DNA of 64,000 nucleotides from Paracidovorax valerianellae (GTDB taxonomy: Bacteria > Pseudomonadota > Gammaproteobacteria > Burkholderiales > Burkholderiaceae_C): NCBI RefSeq assembly GCF_900102625.1, contig NZ_FMZC01000003.1, forward strand, positions 477,713 to 541,712. Direction: 5' to 3'. The notes under the pieces were generated by a model. The model saw only the letters and a program-made list of their open reading frames with translations, was not told where the DNA came from and ran no database searches. Numbering within the stretch: position 1 is the first letter of the stretch; every line of letters begins with the position of its first letter. This document shows positions 20,782 through 30,721 of the stretch, one piece after another. Both the position numbers and the translations under genes were made by a program.

Positions 20782-21656
20782 GGTGCGTCGGGAATGTCGA
20801 TCTGGCCTTCGAAAACGGTCGTGGAGGGGCCGGTCATGAAGACCGGGTCCGCGTCGCCGCCGTTCCAGGCGATGGTGAGGAGGCCGCCGCGCGTCTGCAC
20901 GTCCACGCGCGCGTCGAGCAGCCCCAGGCGGATGCCGGTGGCCACGGCGGCGCAGGCGCCCGTGCCGCAGGCCAGCGTCTCGCCGGCGCCGCGCTCGTAC
21001 ACGCGCAGGCGCACATGGGTGCGGTCCACGATTTGAAGGAAGCCGGCGTTCACACGCTGCGGAAAGCGCGCGTGGCGCTCGATGAGGGGGCCGGCCTGGG
21101 CGACGGGCGCGGTGTCCACGTCGTCCACCAGCTGCACCGCGTGCGGATTGCCCATGGAAGCAACTGCTACCAAAGTAATAGCACTGCCCCCTACTGAATC
21201 ATGCGCCAGAGGCCATTTTTGCCCTGAACCCTGCGCCACCGGCACGAGGCTGGCCGTGTCGAACGGCACGCGAGCGGGGTCGAACACGGGGCAGCCCATG
21301 TCCACCGTCACGCGGCCATCGGGCGTGAGTTCGGGCGCGATGTCGCCGGAGCGCGTGCGCACGCGGATACGGTCCTTGCCGGTCAGGCCCTTGTCGCGCA
21401 CGAAGCGGGCGAAGCAGCGGGCGCCGTTGCCGCACTGCTCCACCTCGCCGCCGTCGGCGTTGTGGATCAGGTATTCGAAGTCGATGCCCTCGGCGGGCGA
21501 GGGACGGACGGTGAGGATCTGGTCGGCGCCCACGCCGAAGTGGCGGTCGCCCAGGAAACGGTATTGCGCGGCGGTCAGGCCGAGGCGGCCCTGCGTTTCA
21601 TCGATCACGACGAAATCGTTGCCCGCGCCCTGCATCTTGGTGAAGCGGATGTGCAT
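20778..21656 (-). CDS. dapF: diaminopimelate epimerase DapF
   Basis: Converts LL- to meso-diaminopimelate for lysine and for peptidoglycan (used by MurE, also in this window). It has 292 residues, against 274 in E. coli. The two catalytic cysteines are C75 in EQCGNGARC and C230 in LACGTGAC. The opening [19 protein letters not shown] is diagnostic. Residues about 145-166 ([20 protein letters not shown] and neighbours) are encoded by a sense-orientation copy of the dispersed repeat, which could account for most of the extra length. Its stop overlaps the DUF484 start. Confidence 0.96.
   Translation of the reverse strand: MHIRFTKMQGAGNDFVVIDETQGRLGLTAAQYRFLGDRHFGVGADQILTVRPSPAEGIDFEYLIHNADGGEVEQCGNGARCFARFVRDKGLTGKDRIRVRTRSGDIAPELTPDGRVTVDMGCPVFDPARVPFDTASLVPVAQGSGQKWPLAHDSVGGSAITLVAVASMGNPHAVQLVDDVDTAPVAQAGPLIERHARFPQRVNAGFLQIVDRTHVRLRVYERGAGETLACGTGACAAVATGIRLGLLDARVDVQTRGGLLTIAWNGGDADPVFMTGPSTTVFEGQIDIPDAP
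21165..21223 (-). repeat. dispersed palindromic repeat, copy 3, inside dapF coding sequence
   Basis: The minus strand reads AAAAATGGCCTCTGGCGCAT, GATTCAGTAGGGGGCAGTGC and TATTACTTTGGTAGC. It shares 21 consecutive core bases (TGGCCTCTGGCGCATGATTC and the next A) with copy 5 near ybeY, and ends in the GCTAT...GTAGC arm. dapF reads through it in sense, in frame. Confidence 0.85.
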
Positions 21657-21699
21657 GGGGCCGGATTATCGTCGCCATGCCGGCCCGCGATGTAACGGT

Positions 21700-22635
21700 T
21701 CAGCCGCTGGCCACGGCCAGCGCCGCGTAGTCGCCCACCTTCAGGCCCAGCCCGGCCGGCACCAGCTGCACGCCGGCCGTGAGCGCCGGCAGGTGCGCCG
21801 ACACCTCGGTCTGCAGGGGCGGCAGCAGGTAGTCCTGGTGGTGCAGGAATACGCTGCCACCGATGCTGATGCGCTGCAGGTCCAGCGTGGCCACCAGGTT
21901 GTAGAGCATGCGGCCCAGCACCCGGCACATGCCCGCGACGGCGGCGTGCGCTTCGGCATCGCCCCGCTTGGCGGCGTCCACCAGTTGCTCGGCATCGCGG
22001 CCGAAGCGGCGCGGCATCGAATTGCCAGCCACCAGCGATTCGACGTCGCCCACATTGCCGCAGCCGCACAGCGCATCGCCCGGCCCGTCGCTGGAAAAGC
22101 TGTGGCCCGCATGGCCCGCATTGCCGCTCTTGCCGCGCAGCACCCGGCCATCCACGCACAGGCCCACGCCTACGCCAGTGCTCCAGGTCACGTAGGCGCA
22201 GTGGTCCAGGCCCTGCAGCGCGCCCCAGCGGCGTTCGGCCAGCAAGGCAGCCACGGCATCGTTTTGCGCATGCACCACGCCCAGCGCGGCCGCCAGCGGC
22301 GCCTGGATGGGGATCTGCTTCCAGTCGTTGGGCGCATCGCGTTCGGGGCCAGCCAGGCCGCCGCAGATGTTGGGGGTGGCCAGCTCGACCTGGCCGTCGC
22401 GCAGCGCGAAGGGGCCGCAGGCGGACACGCCGGTGGAATGCAGTTGCGCGCGGGTGATGCCGGCTTCGGCGCAGGCTTCGTCCACCATGCGCAGGGCCTG
22501 CCGGGCAAGAGCGTCTGGGGCGCCGGTCTTGGCCGTGGGTTCGGTGCGGCGGGCCACCAGTTCGGCCAGGCCGGTGCCGGCGGGGGCCAGGGCGACGGCG
22601 ATCTTCGTGCCGCCGATGTCAATGCATGCTCTCAT
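21700..22635 (-). CDS. ROK-family sugar kinase
   Basis: Cytoplasmic ATP-dependent kinase of 311 residues. The N-terminal phosphate motif CIDIGGTKIAVAL and the ROK signature region (TWSTGVGVGLCVDGRVLRGK, GNAGHAGH) are clear. The zinc motif of the family, usually CxCGxxGCxE, reads CGCGNVGDVES, so the third cysteine is an aspartate. Family members phosphorylate glucose, fructose, N-acetylglucosamine or N-acetylmannosamine; the substrate cannot be fixed here. The ATG at 22635 has a strong purine-rich site (GAGGTGGAG) just before it. Confidence 0.85.
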   Translation of the reverse strand: MRACIDIGGTKIAVALAPAGTGLAELVARRTEPTAKTGAPDALARQALRMVDEACAEAGITRAQLHSTGVSACGPFALRDGQVELATPNICGGLAGPERDAPNDWKQIPIQAPLAAALGVVHAQNDAVAALLAERRWGALQGLDHCAYVTWSTGVGVGLCVDGRVLRGKSGNAGHAGHSFSSDGPGDALCGCGNVGDVESLVAGNSMPRRFGRDAEQLVDAAKRGDAEAHAAVAGMCRVLGRMLYNLVATLDLQRISIGGSVFLHHQDYLLPPLQTEVSAHLPALTAGVQLVPAGLGLKVGDYAALAVASG

Positions 22636-22787
22636 CTCCACCTCGCGTATCTGTCGTACAAGGCCTGCGCCGGCCGGCCGCCGCACAGGGCGGCGTCAGC
22701 GGGCGAGGGCGATGCTCGGCAGTATGGGCGCCACGGCGGCCCTGCCATGTAGGCCTGTGCCTCCCGCTGGCGCGGCCGGCCGCGGTG

Positions 22788-23690
22788 TCAGATGGAGTAG
22801 CCCAGGACCATCGCCACGCCGGGTTCCTTGTTCGGGCGGCTGAAGCTCTCACGGCTCAGGCGGGCCATGGGCAGGTTGAACTGGTCGTTGGCGAACCACT
22901 TCTTGTACAGCGGATCGATCTCGCGGCTCGAAAACAGGCGGTTCAGCGTGCGGTCCACCACGGCCGCCAGATCGGCATCGCCGCGGCGCATCATGATCGC
23001 GTAAGGCTCGACCGACAGCACGAACTTGCTGAGCGCAACCTTGTCCGCCGCCTTGTTCTTGGTCGCCATGCCGAGCAGCAGCGAATCGTCGTTGGCATAG
23101 GCGCGCACGGTGCCGTCCTGAAAGGCCTTGTAGGCCTCGGTGTCCGACGCGAAGACCTTGAGCTGCATCTTCACTTCATTGACGGCAAGCTGGGTCAGGA
23201 GCTTCTCGGACGTCGTGCCCTTGCTCACCGCCACGGGCATGCCGGCCAGGTCTTGCAGCACATCCATCTTCACGCCCTTGGGCACCAGCACGCGAATGCC
23301 AGCCACGAAGACGGTGTTGCTGAAGCTCACGCGTTCCTGGCGGGCCTTGGTGTTGGTGGTGGAGCCGCATTCGAGGTCGATCTCGCCGGCCTCCAGCTTG
23401 GGGATGCGCTCCGTGCCGCTCACCACCTTGTATTTCACGTCCAGCTCCTTGAGCTTGAGCGTGCGCTTGATCTCTTCCACCGCGGCCAGGCACAGGTCGA
23501 CGGAATAGCCGGCCGGCGCCTTCTTGTCGTCCAGGAACGAAAACGGCCAGGCCGCTTCGCGCACGCCCAGGGTGATGGAATGGGTTTCCTGAATGCGTTG
23601 CATCGTGTTGGCCGGCGCCTGGGCGGAGGCGGACAGCGGCACGAGGGCGCAGGCGAGCAGCGGCAGCAGCCGGGCGATGGAGCGGAACAT
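22788..23690 (-). CDS. amino-acid ABC transporter periplasmic binding protein
   Basis: A 300-residue periplasmic solute-binding protein of the polar amino acid family (SBP_bac_3 fold), nearest in pattern to glutamate/aspartate binders. A Sec signal peptide ends near SASAQA. The ligand domain includes SITLGVREAAWPFSFLDDK, GYSVDLCLAAVEEI, GEIDLECGSTTNT and VAVSKGTTSEKLL. No permease or ATPase gene is adjacent, so it is an orphan that must use components encoded elsewhere. A 14-base GC palindrome follows its stop (22771-22784) without a T tract. Confidence 0.88.
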   Translation of the reverse strand: MFRSIARLLPLLACALVPLSASAQAPANTMQRIQETHSITLGVREAAWPFSFLDDKKAPAGYSVDLCLAAVEEIKRTLKLKELDVKYKVVSGTERIPKLEAGEIDLECGSTTNTKARQERVSFSNTVFVAGIRVLVPKGVKMDVLQDLAGMPVAVSKGTTSEKLLTQLAVNEVKMQLKVFASDTEAYKAFQDGTVRAYANDDSLLLGMATKNKAADKVALSKFVLSVEPYAIMMRRGDADLAAVVDRTLNRLFSSREIDPLYKKWFANDQFNLPMARLSRESFSRPNKEPGVAMVLGYSI

Positions 23691-23786
23691 GGGAACGACT
23701 TTCGAAGGAGCGGCCGGGAGACCGTAGCCAGGGGCGCCCAGTGTGGCAAGGGCAGATGGAGAATTGGTGACAGGCGTGTGGAGGCC

Positions 23787-23981
23787 CTACACCCATTTGG
23801 CGATCACGCTGGCCAGGGCACTGAGCAGCAGGGTGCTGGTGAGCGGAATGAACCACTCGCGCCCGAAGAGCCTGAACCGGAAGTCTCCCGGCAACCGCCC
23901 CATTCCCAGCCGCTGCAGCAATGGCGTGAGGCCATTGATGAGCACCAGCGCGAGGAAAACGACGATCAGCCAGCGAAACAT
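23787..23981 (-). CDS. small membrane protein, DUF2905 family
   Basis: A 64-residue protein with two predicted membrane helices: MFRWLIVVFLALVLINGLTP at the N-terminus and PLTSTLLLSALASVIA at the C-terminus. The conserved loop GRLPGDFRFRLFGREWFIP joins them. This arrangement is typical of DUF2905, whose function is unknown. The ATG at 23981 is chosen because upstream codons do not resemble the family. Confidence 0.85.
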   Translation of the reverse strand: MFRWLIVVFLALVLINGLTPLLQRLGMGRLPGDFRFRLFGREWFIPLTSTLLLSALASVIAKWV

Positions 23982-24078
23982 GGGCTGGGAGTTTAGGGCT
24001 TGCCGGCGCGGATGGCCCGGCGATTGGCCCTGCCCGGCGGATGGGTGCGCCGCGAGGGCGGCCTCGCCAGGCACTTTT

Positions 24079-24992
24079 TCAGCGCTGCACGCCCCAGCGC
24101 CGCACCGTCAGCCGCTCCAGCGTGTGAAAGCCCAGCGTCTCCACCAGCAGCCCGATCAGGATCACGAGTGCAAGGCCCGCGAACACCTTGTCGGTATAAA
24201 GCTCGTTGCGGTTCTGGAAGATGTACCAGCCGAGCCCGCCCTTGCCCGACGAGGCGCCGAACACCAGCTCGGCCGCGATCAGCGTGCGCCAGGCGAAGGC
24301 CCAGCCGATCTTCAGGCCCGACAGGATGGAGGGCAGCGCGGCGGGCACCAGGATCTGCAGCACGTACCGGATGCCCGTGAGCCCGTAGTTGCGCCCGGCC
24401 ATGCGCAGGGTTTCGGGCACGCCCTGAAATCCAGCGTAGGTGGCCAGCGACAGCGGCCACAGCACCGAATGCACCAGCACGAACACCAAACTGCCCTGCC
24501 CCAGGCCGAACCACAGCAGCGCCAGCGGCAGCAGCGCGATCGCGGGCAGCGGGTTGAACATCGACGTGAGCGTGGACAGCAGGTCGCGCCCGAACTGCGT
24601 GGACACGGCCAGCGTGGTGAGCACGAAGGCCCCCGCGATGCCGGCCAGATAGCCCTTGAGCAGCACCGACAGCGAAATGGCCGCCTTGGCCAGCAGTTCG
24701 CCCGACGCCAGCCCTTCGCCCAGCGCCCGTGCGGTCTGCAAGAACGTGGGCAGCAGCAGATCGTTGTTCTGCCAGCGCGCCAGCACCTCCCACAGCACCG
24801 CGAGCACGGCCAGGATGGCCAGGCGGCGCACGGCCCCGTGCTGCCAGATCCGCGCGACGAGTGGCAGCGGCTGCTCCGGCGCGATGCCGGCCAGGGGCAC
24901 GAGCGGGCCTTCGAACTCGGGGCGCACGGGTGGCTCGGGTCGCTCGGGCCGCGCGCGCAGCGCGGTGTCCACGGGATGGGTCAGGGCTGCGG

Positions 24993-24996
<4 letters not shown>
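24079..24996 (-). CDS. sulfonate-type ABC transporter permease (SsuC/TauC-like)
   Basis: Inner-membrane permease of 305 residues. It has a Pro-rich cytoplasmic N-terminus of about 50 residues, then about six membrane segments starting at LAILAVLAVLWEVLA. The ATPase-contact (EAA) loop is recognisable near LRMAGRNYGLTGIRYVLQIL. It belongs to the nitrate/sulfonate/taurine permease family. Its start overlaps the ATPase stop as ATGA. With the neighbouring ATPase, binding protein and dioxygenase it forms one minus-strand operon, most likely for sulfur scavenging. Confidence 0.9.
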
Positions 24997-26003
<1,007 letters not shown>

Positions 26004-26012
26004 GGCGTGGCG

Positions 26013-27053
26013 TCAGCTGCCGCCGGCGGTGTGGGCGTCGTCGAAGAAATAGTCCTTGAGCGCGGCAGGCGCGTTCTTGATCGCCCCCACGCGGTGCAGG
26101 AACTGCCCCATGCCGAGCGTGTTCTCGGGGCGCACCTTGAACTGGACCTCGGGGTTTTTGATGATCTTGAGCAGCAGATCGCGGTCGGTCTTGGCACCGG
26201 TCACGCGCAGGTAGATGTCGGCCGCTTTCTCAGGGTTGGCGGCGATGAACTTCGCTGCCTCGTCCAGGCCGTCGAGGAACGCCTTGTAGGTCTTGGGGCT
26301 CTCGTTGCGGAATTTCTCGGTGGCGTATAGCACCGTGGCCGACGACGGCCCGCCCAGCACGTCGTACGAATTGAGCACGATGCGGGCGGCTGGGTTGCCG
26401 GCCAGTTCCTGCTCCTGGAACGGCGGGTTGCCGAAGTGGCCCGAAATCTCGGTGCCGCCCTTGATGATGGCCGCCGCGGCATCGGGGTGCGGCAGGGCGA
26501 CCTGGATCTTGTCCAGGCGGTTGAACTCTTTGTCGCCCCACAGCTTGGCCGAAGCCATCTGCAGCACGCGCGATTGCACCGACACGCCCACGGCCGGCAG
26601 GGCGATGCGGTCCTGGTCGGTGAAGTCGGCCAGGGTCTTCACCTTGGGGTTGTTGCTCACCAGGTAGTACGGAAAGTTGCCCAGCGATGCCACGCCCTTC
26701 ACGTTCTGGCGGCCCTTGGTGCGGTCCCACAGCGTGAACAGCGGGCCCACGCCCGCCCCCGCGATGTCGATGTTGCCGGACAGCAGCGCATCGTTCACCG
26801 CAGAGCCGCCCGACAGCTGGAGGTAATCGACCTTGATGTCGATGCCCGCGGCCTTGCCGTGCTTTTCGATGAGCTTCTGGTCCTGCGCCACGTTCAGCAG
26901 CAGATACACCACGCCGAACTGCTGGGCGATGCGCAATTGGCCTTCGGCCGCCTGCGCGGCGGCGGGCAACGCCATGCCGCAAGCCATCAGGCCGGCAGCG
27001 GCCAGGGCGGCGAAAGTGCGGCGGGCGGCGCCGCGGCGTGATGGCTGGAACAT
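26013..27053 (-). CDS. sulfonate/taurine-type ABC transporter binding protein
   Basis: Periplasmic binding protein of 346 residues, NMT1/SsuA-like. The signal peptide runs to about AAAQA-AEG; a twin-arginine motif (ARRTFAAL) leaves open export by Tat rather than Sec. The core shows SGGSAVNDALLSGNIDIAGA, PYYLVSNNPKVKTLADFTDQ and GHFGNPPFQEQEL. The ATG at 27053 has a CAGGAAA ribosome-binding site, and upstream codons give no signal peptide. The gene lies between tauD-like and ssuB-like genes, so the ligand is inferred to be a sulfonate. Confidence 0.9.
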   Translation of the reverse strand: MFQPSRRGAARRTFAALAAAGLMACGMALPAAAQAAEGQLRIAQQFGVVYLLLNVAQDQKLIEKHGKAAGIDIKVDYLQLSGGSAVNDALLSGNIDIAGAGVGPLFTLWDRTKGRQNVKGVASLGNFPYYLVSNNPKVKTLADFTDQDRIALPAVGVSVQSRVLQMASAKLWGDKEFNRLDKIQVALPHPDAAAAIIKGGTEISGHFGNPPFQEQELAGNPAARIVLNSYDVLGGPSSATVLYATEKFRNESPKTYKAFLDGLDEAAKFIAANPEKAADIYLRVTGAKTDRDLLLKIIKNPEVQFKVRPENTLGMGQFLHRVGAIKNAPAALKDYFFDDAHTAGGS

Positions 27054-27133
27054 GGTGGGCGTTTCCTGGGAAAGATCGGTGGAGCTAAAAAAAGAGCGAA
27101 AACCAGAACGCAAAGCGAGCGGCATCGATGCAG

Positions 27134-28072
27134 TCAGAACGTCAAGTCGCCCTCGACAGTGGTGCGGTAGAGCTTGCGCCGCTCGCTGTCGGGCGTGCCG
27201 GCCGCCAGGTGCATGACGGAGCGGTTGTCCCAGAACACCAGGTCGTGCGGCTGCCAGCGGTGCCGGTACAGAAAATCCGGCCGCACGCTGGCCGCGAACA
27301 GTTCGTCCAGCAGCGCACGGCTTTCGTCCTCGGGCAGGCCGACGATGCGCGTGGTGAAGTGCTCGCTCACGAAGAGCGCCTTGCGGCCGGTTTCGGGATG
27401 CGTGCGCACCACCGGGTGCACGGCAGGCGCCACCTCGTCGATCTGCGCCTGCGTGAGTTTCGGGCGCCAGGGGTTGCGGGCGCGCAGCTCTTCGTACTTG
27501 GCCAGGTAGCTGTGCTCGGCCGACAGCGATGCGATGGCCGTCTTGAGCGCTTCCGGCAAGGCGTCGTAGGCCGCGTGCTGGTCGGCGAACAGCGTGTCGC
27601 CGCCCTCGCCCGGCAGTTCCTGCGCGTGCAGCAGGGAGCCCAGGCTGGGCTTTTCCTTGTACGACAGATCGGAGTGCCAGTAGTGCCCGGCATCGCCCAG
27701 CCCGATGGGCTGGCCACCGGCGTCCTTGATGTTGGAGACGATCAGGATCTCGGGGTGGCCGGCCAACTGGAAGTTCTTCAGCACGTGGATCTGCAGCGGG
27801 CCGAAGCGGCGGCTGAATTCGATGTGCTGGCGCGGCGTGATGCGCTGGTCGCGAAACACCAGCACGTGGTGATCCAGGTGCGCCTGGTGGATGCGGGAGA
27901 AGTCCTTCGCGCCGATGGGCCGGGACAGATCGAGCCCGACCACCTCGGCGCCCAGCGCGCCTGCAGCGCCAGGGGCGGAGCGGATGTCGAACCGCTGGGG
28001 TTCGGCACCGCCCGGCGCGGTCGAAAGAGAGGAAACGGTGGCGGATGAAGCGGGAGACAGAACGGCCGACAT
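27134..28072 (-). CDS. TauD/TfdA-family Fe(II)/2-oxoglutarate dioxygenase
   Basis: A 312-residue oxygenase. The iron-binding HxD motif is WHSDLSY, the distal His is in FWDNRSVMHLAAG, and the 2-oxoglutarate-binding Arg lies in the C-terminal stretch after it. Family members desulfonate taurine or alkanesulfonates, or cleave alkyl sulfates or aryloxyalkanoates. Context (the ABC genes directly downstream) favours an organosulfur substrate. It is the first gene of the operon. The ATG at 28072 has an AAGG site, whereas the TTG further upstream does not. Confidence 0.9.
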   Translation of the reverse strand: MSAVLSPASSATVSSLSTAPGGAEPQRFDIRSAPGAAGALGAEVVGLDLSRPIGAKDFSRIHQAHLDHHVLVFRDQRITPRQHIEFSRRFGPLQIHVLKNFQLAGHPEILIVSNIKDAGGQPIGLGDAGHYWHSDLSYKEKPSLGSLLHAQELPGEGGDTLFADQHAAYDALPEALKTAIASLSAEHSYLAKYEELRARNPWRPKLTQAQIDEVAPAVHPVVRTHPETGRKALFVSEHFTTRIVGLPEDESRALLDELFAASVRPDFLYRHRWQPHDLVFWDNRSVMHLAAGTPDSERRKLYRTTVEGDLTF

Positions 28073-28313
28073 GGTGAGCAACCTTTGAGCGGGCCCGGTG
28101 GGGCCTGGAGGTTTGCCACTTTATTCAGCACGCCTGCGATCCGGAACGAATGATTTATCAGTTGTTAACTACTAAAACATCTATTCAAGGCTGTCGCAGG
28201 TCATCACACAGCTTCTCCACGGCCCTTCAGGGTCAAAGTTGCCGCAGAGACCAATCCATTAAAATCTCAAAAAAGGAATAACATTCACAAATCATTCTTC
28301 AAACAAGAACATC
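28073..28313. promoter_or_regulatory. AT-rich divergent intergenic region
   Basis: Spacer of 241 bases between the tauD-like operon and the lysR-like gene, clearly more AT-rich than its surroundings (for example TTATCAGTTGTTAACTAC near 28154). It must carry both promoters and probably the LysR-type binding sites. No single -35/-10 pair was convincing, and no Cbl or CysB site could be assigned with confidence. Confidence 0.4.
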
Positions 28314-29189
28314 ATGGACCCCGAATCGTTGAAGATTTTCTGTGCGGTGGCGAACGAACTCAGTGTGACGCAGGCCTCCGCCCGGCTCGGGCGTGCGCCC
28401 TCCAACGTCACGACGCGCATCCAGAACCTGGAGGCGCACCTGGGCGTGGAACTGTTCGTGCGGTCCGGCAAGCGCATGCACCTGTCCACGGCGGGAGAGC
28501 GGTTGGTGGGCTATGCCCAGCGCCTGCTGTCGCTGCAGGACGAAGCCGAAGAAGCCGTGGCCGGCGGGCGCGAGGGCGGCATGCTGCGCATCGGCAGCAT
28601 GGAAAGCACGGCGGCCAGCCGGCTTCCCCGCCCCCTGGCGTCGCTCTGCAAAACCCATCCTTCCGTACGGCTGGAAGTGTCCACCGGCACCTCGCAAAGC
28701 CTGTTGGACGCGGTTCGCACCGGCCGGCTGGACTGCGCCTTCGTGGCACTGCAGCCCGGCCTGGACGACGCTGCCGCGCTGGCGGAACTCGGGTTGCAAG
28801 CCCGCGCGGTCTGGAGGGAAACGCTGGTGCTGCTGCTTCCTCCCAACGAAAAGGCCAGGACCCTGGGTGCCGTCCAGACCCGAAGTCTCGCCGCCTTCCG
28901 CCAGGGCTGCGTGTACCGAGCCATCGCGCAAGAGGCACTGGGCATCGACGGCGATCCGAAATGGTCCGTTCAGGAGATGGGCTCCTACCATGCGATGGTG
29001 GCGGGGGTGGCTGCCGGGGCCTGCGTGTCGCTGCTGCCGAAGAGCGTGCTCGGGCTGACGGCCCCCGCATCGCCCGCGCTGCGCACGCTGAAGGTCGGGA
29101 CGGCCACGACCTGGCTGCTCTCACGGGCGGGGTTCAACGCCTCGCCGTTCCAGGCGCTGACCCAGGCGCTGGACGGAGAGCCGGCATGA
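28314..29189 (+). CDS. LysR-family transcriptional regulator
   Basis: A 291-residue regulator with an N-terminal winged helix (DPESLKIFCAVANELSVTQA, then LGRAPSNVTTRIQNLEAHLG) and a C-terminal effector domain. It is divergent from the tauD-like operon, and its stop overlaps the MFS gene start as ATGA. It therefore most likely controls the MFS gene and perhaps the sulfonate operon. The effector is unknown. Confidence 0.92.
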   Translation: MDPESLKIFCAVANELSVTQASARLGRAPSNVTTRIQNLEAHLGVELFVRSGKRMHLSTAGERLVGYAQRLLSLQDEAEEAVAGGREGGMLRIGSMESTAASRLPRPLASLCKTHPSVRLEVSTGTSQSLLDAVRTGRLDCAFVALQPGLDDAAALAELGLQARAVWRETLVLLLPPNEKARTLGAVQTRSLAAFRQGCVYRAIAQEALGIDGDPKWSVQEMGSYHAMVAGVAAGACVSLLPKSVLGLTAPASPALRTLKVGTATTWLLSRAGFNASPFQALTQALDGEPA

Positions 29190-30355
29190 GCGCGACTGCA
29201 CACCACGGCCACGCCGGGCTGCGGCCATCGTTTCACGCAGCGCTGCTGCTGGCGGTCGGCATGGGCATCGGCCGTTTCTCGTTCACTGCGCTCTACCCGT
29301 ACATGGTGGCCGAGGGCCTGATCGATGTGGCCACCGGGGGCCTGGCCGCATCGGCCAACTACGCGGGCTACCTGCTGGGTGCCATGCTGGCCATGAGGAC
29401 GCGCGCCCACAATGCGCGCGCCATGTGCGTCGCAGCCACGCTGGGCACCGTCGCTTGCCTGGCCTTGCTGGGCCTTGCCAACGCGGCCGTGTTCATCGTC
29501 GTGGTGCGGGGCCTGGCCGGGGCCTTCAGTGCGCTGGCGATGGTCGCTGCGTCCACCTGGCTGCTCGAACACCGCAAGCATGCCCATGGCGCGCCACTGC
29601 TCTACGGGGGCGTGGGAATCGGGATCGCCGTTTCGGCGGAACTGCTCGTCGCCGGTGTCGATGCTGGCCTCCAGAGCCACGGGCTGTGGTGGCTGCTGAC
29701 GGCGGTTTCGGCCGTGACCGGGTTGGCGGCGCTGGCCGGCCTCGCGGGTCCGGAAAAAGAGCGGCTCGCTGCCGAAGCCGTTGCAATGCCCGTGAACGCA
29801 CCGCCTACCCCACCGGCCTCCCCGGCCGTCAACCGGGCTGCCCTCACCGCGGTCTATGCCCTGGCCGGTTTCGGCTACATCATCACCGCGACCTACCTGC
29901 CGCTGCTGATGAGCAAGGCGCTGCCGGGCACCAACGTGGCGCACACCTGGGCGCTGTTCGGGCTGAGCGCCGCGCCCTCCTGCTACCTGTGGCATTTCGC
30001 GCACCGGCGCCTGGGCACGTCCCGGGCCATGGCGATCAACCTGCTGGTGCAAGCCTGCGGGGTCAGCCTGCCCGTGCTCTCCAGCGCAGCAGCCGCGCAC
30101 ATGCTCAGCGCCATCCTGGTGGGCGGCACTTTCCTGGGGGTGGTCACGATCGCCATGCCTGCGGCCCAACGCATCAGCCGAGCCACGGGAAGCAATCTGA
30201 TGGCTCAACTGACCGTGGTCTACAGCCTGGGGCAGATTGCGGGCCCGCTGCTGGCCAGCGCCTTGTTCGGCATGACGCAGAGCTTCAACGCTGCGCTGGT
30301 GACGGCCTCCGCGGCGCTCTGCGTGGCGGCGGCCATCAGTCTTCGAAGGTTCTGA
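29186..30355 (+). CDS. MFS transporter, YbfB/YjiJ family
   Basis: A 389-residue inner-membrane protein with about 12 predicted helices in two halves, separated by a loop at about 190-212. The opening GMGIGRFSFTALYPYMV is characteristic of the YbfB/YjiJ group, uncharacterised major-facilitator exporters often paired with a LysR gene. The start overlaps the lysR stop (ATGA), so the two are translationally coupled. The substrate is unknown. Confidence 0.88.
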   Translation: MSATAHHGHAGLRPSFHAALLLAVGMGIGRFSFTALYPYMVAEGLIDVATGGLAASANYAGYLLGAMLAMRTRAHNARAMCVAATLGTVACLALLGLANAAVFIVVVRGLAGAFSALAMVAASTWLLEHRKHAHGAPLLYGGVGIGIAVSAELLVAGVDAGLQSHGLWWLLTAVSAVTGLAALAGLAGPEKERLAAEAVAMPVNAPPTPPASPAVNRAALTAVYALAGFGYIITATYLPLLMSKALPGTNVAHTWALFGLSAAPSCYLWHFAHRRLGTSRAMAINLLVQACGVSLPVLSSAAAAHMLSAILVGGTFLGVVTIAMPAAQRISRATGSNLMAQLTVVYSLGQIAGPLLASALFGMTQSFNAALVTASAALCVAAAISLRRF

Positions 30356-30721
30356 CGGGGGACGGCCAGGGTCAGCGTCATGAAACTGACCTTGGGCCAC
30401 GGCATATTCAAGGCTTGTGGCACTCCGTGCAAAGAACAGTCATCGGCACGGGCGCATCCAATGCACGTTTTCGGGCCTGCCGTTTCCAGGGCTTGGTTGA
30501 CGTCCGGTGCCAGCCCGGCCGCCCTTCGGCCCTGGATGACGCTGTTCACCGTGGCCTCTTTTCTTCACGCGCTCACCAGGTCTTCGCTTCCCGAAGGCCG
30601 CCCAGCTTTCAAAGGGCATCATGGCGAGGCGGACTGCTGGACTTGATGCTGCTGCACGCAGCGGTCTGGCGCCGTGGCCGATGAAACCCGCGAACGAATC
30701 TTTTCGACAGGATTACAGGAC
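30356..30721. other. 366-base stretch with no well-supported gene
   Basis: Lies between the MFS gene and the DeoR gene. It presumably holds the end of the MFS transcript and the promoter of the deoR-eutBC group. The only coding hint is a minus-strand frame starting at 30549 with a cysteine cluster (CIGCARADDC), but it runs into the MFS gene and has weaker third-position GC bias. I see no repeat copy, tRNA or clear terminator. Confidence 0.5.

Noticed and set aside
22771..22784. 14-base GC palindrome after the amino-acid binding protein gene as a terminator
   Set aside because: No T tract follows on the minus strand, and GC palindromes are common by chance at this base composition.
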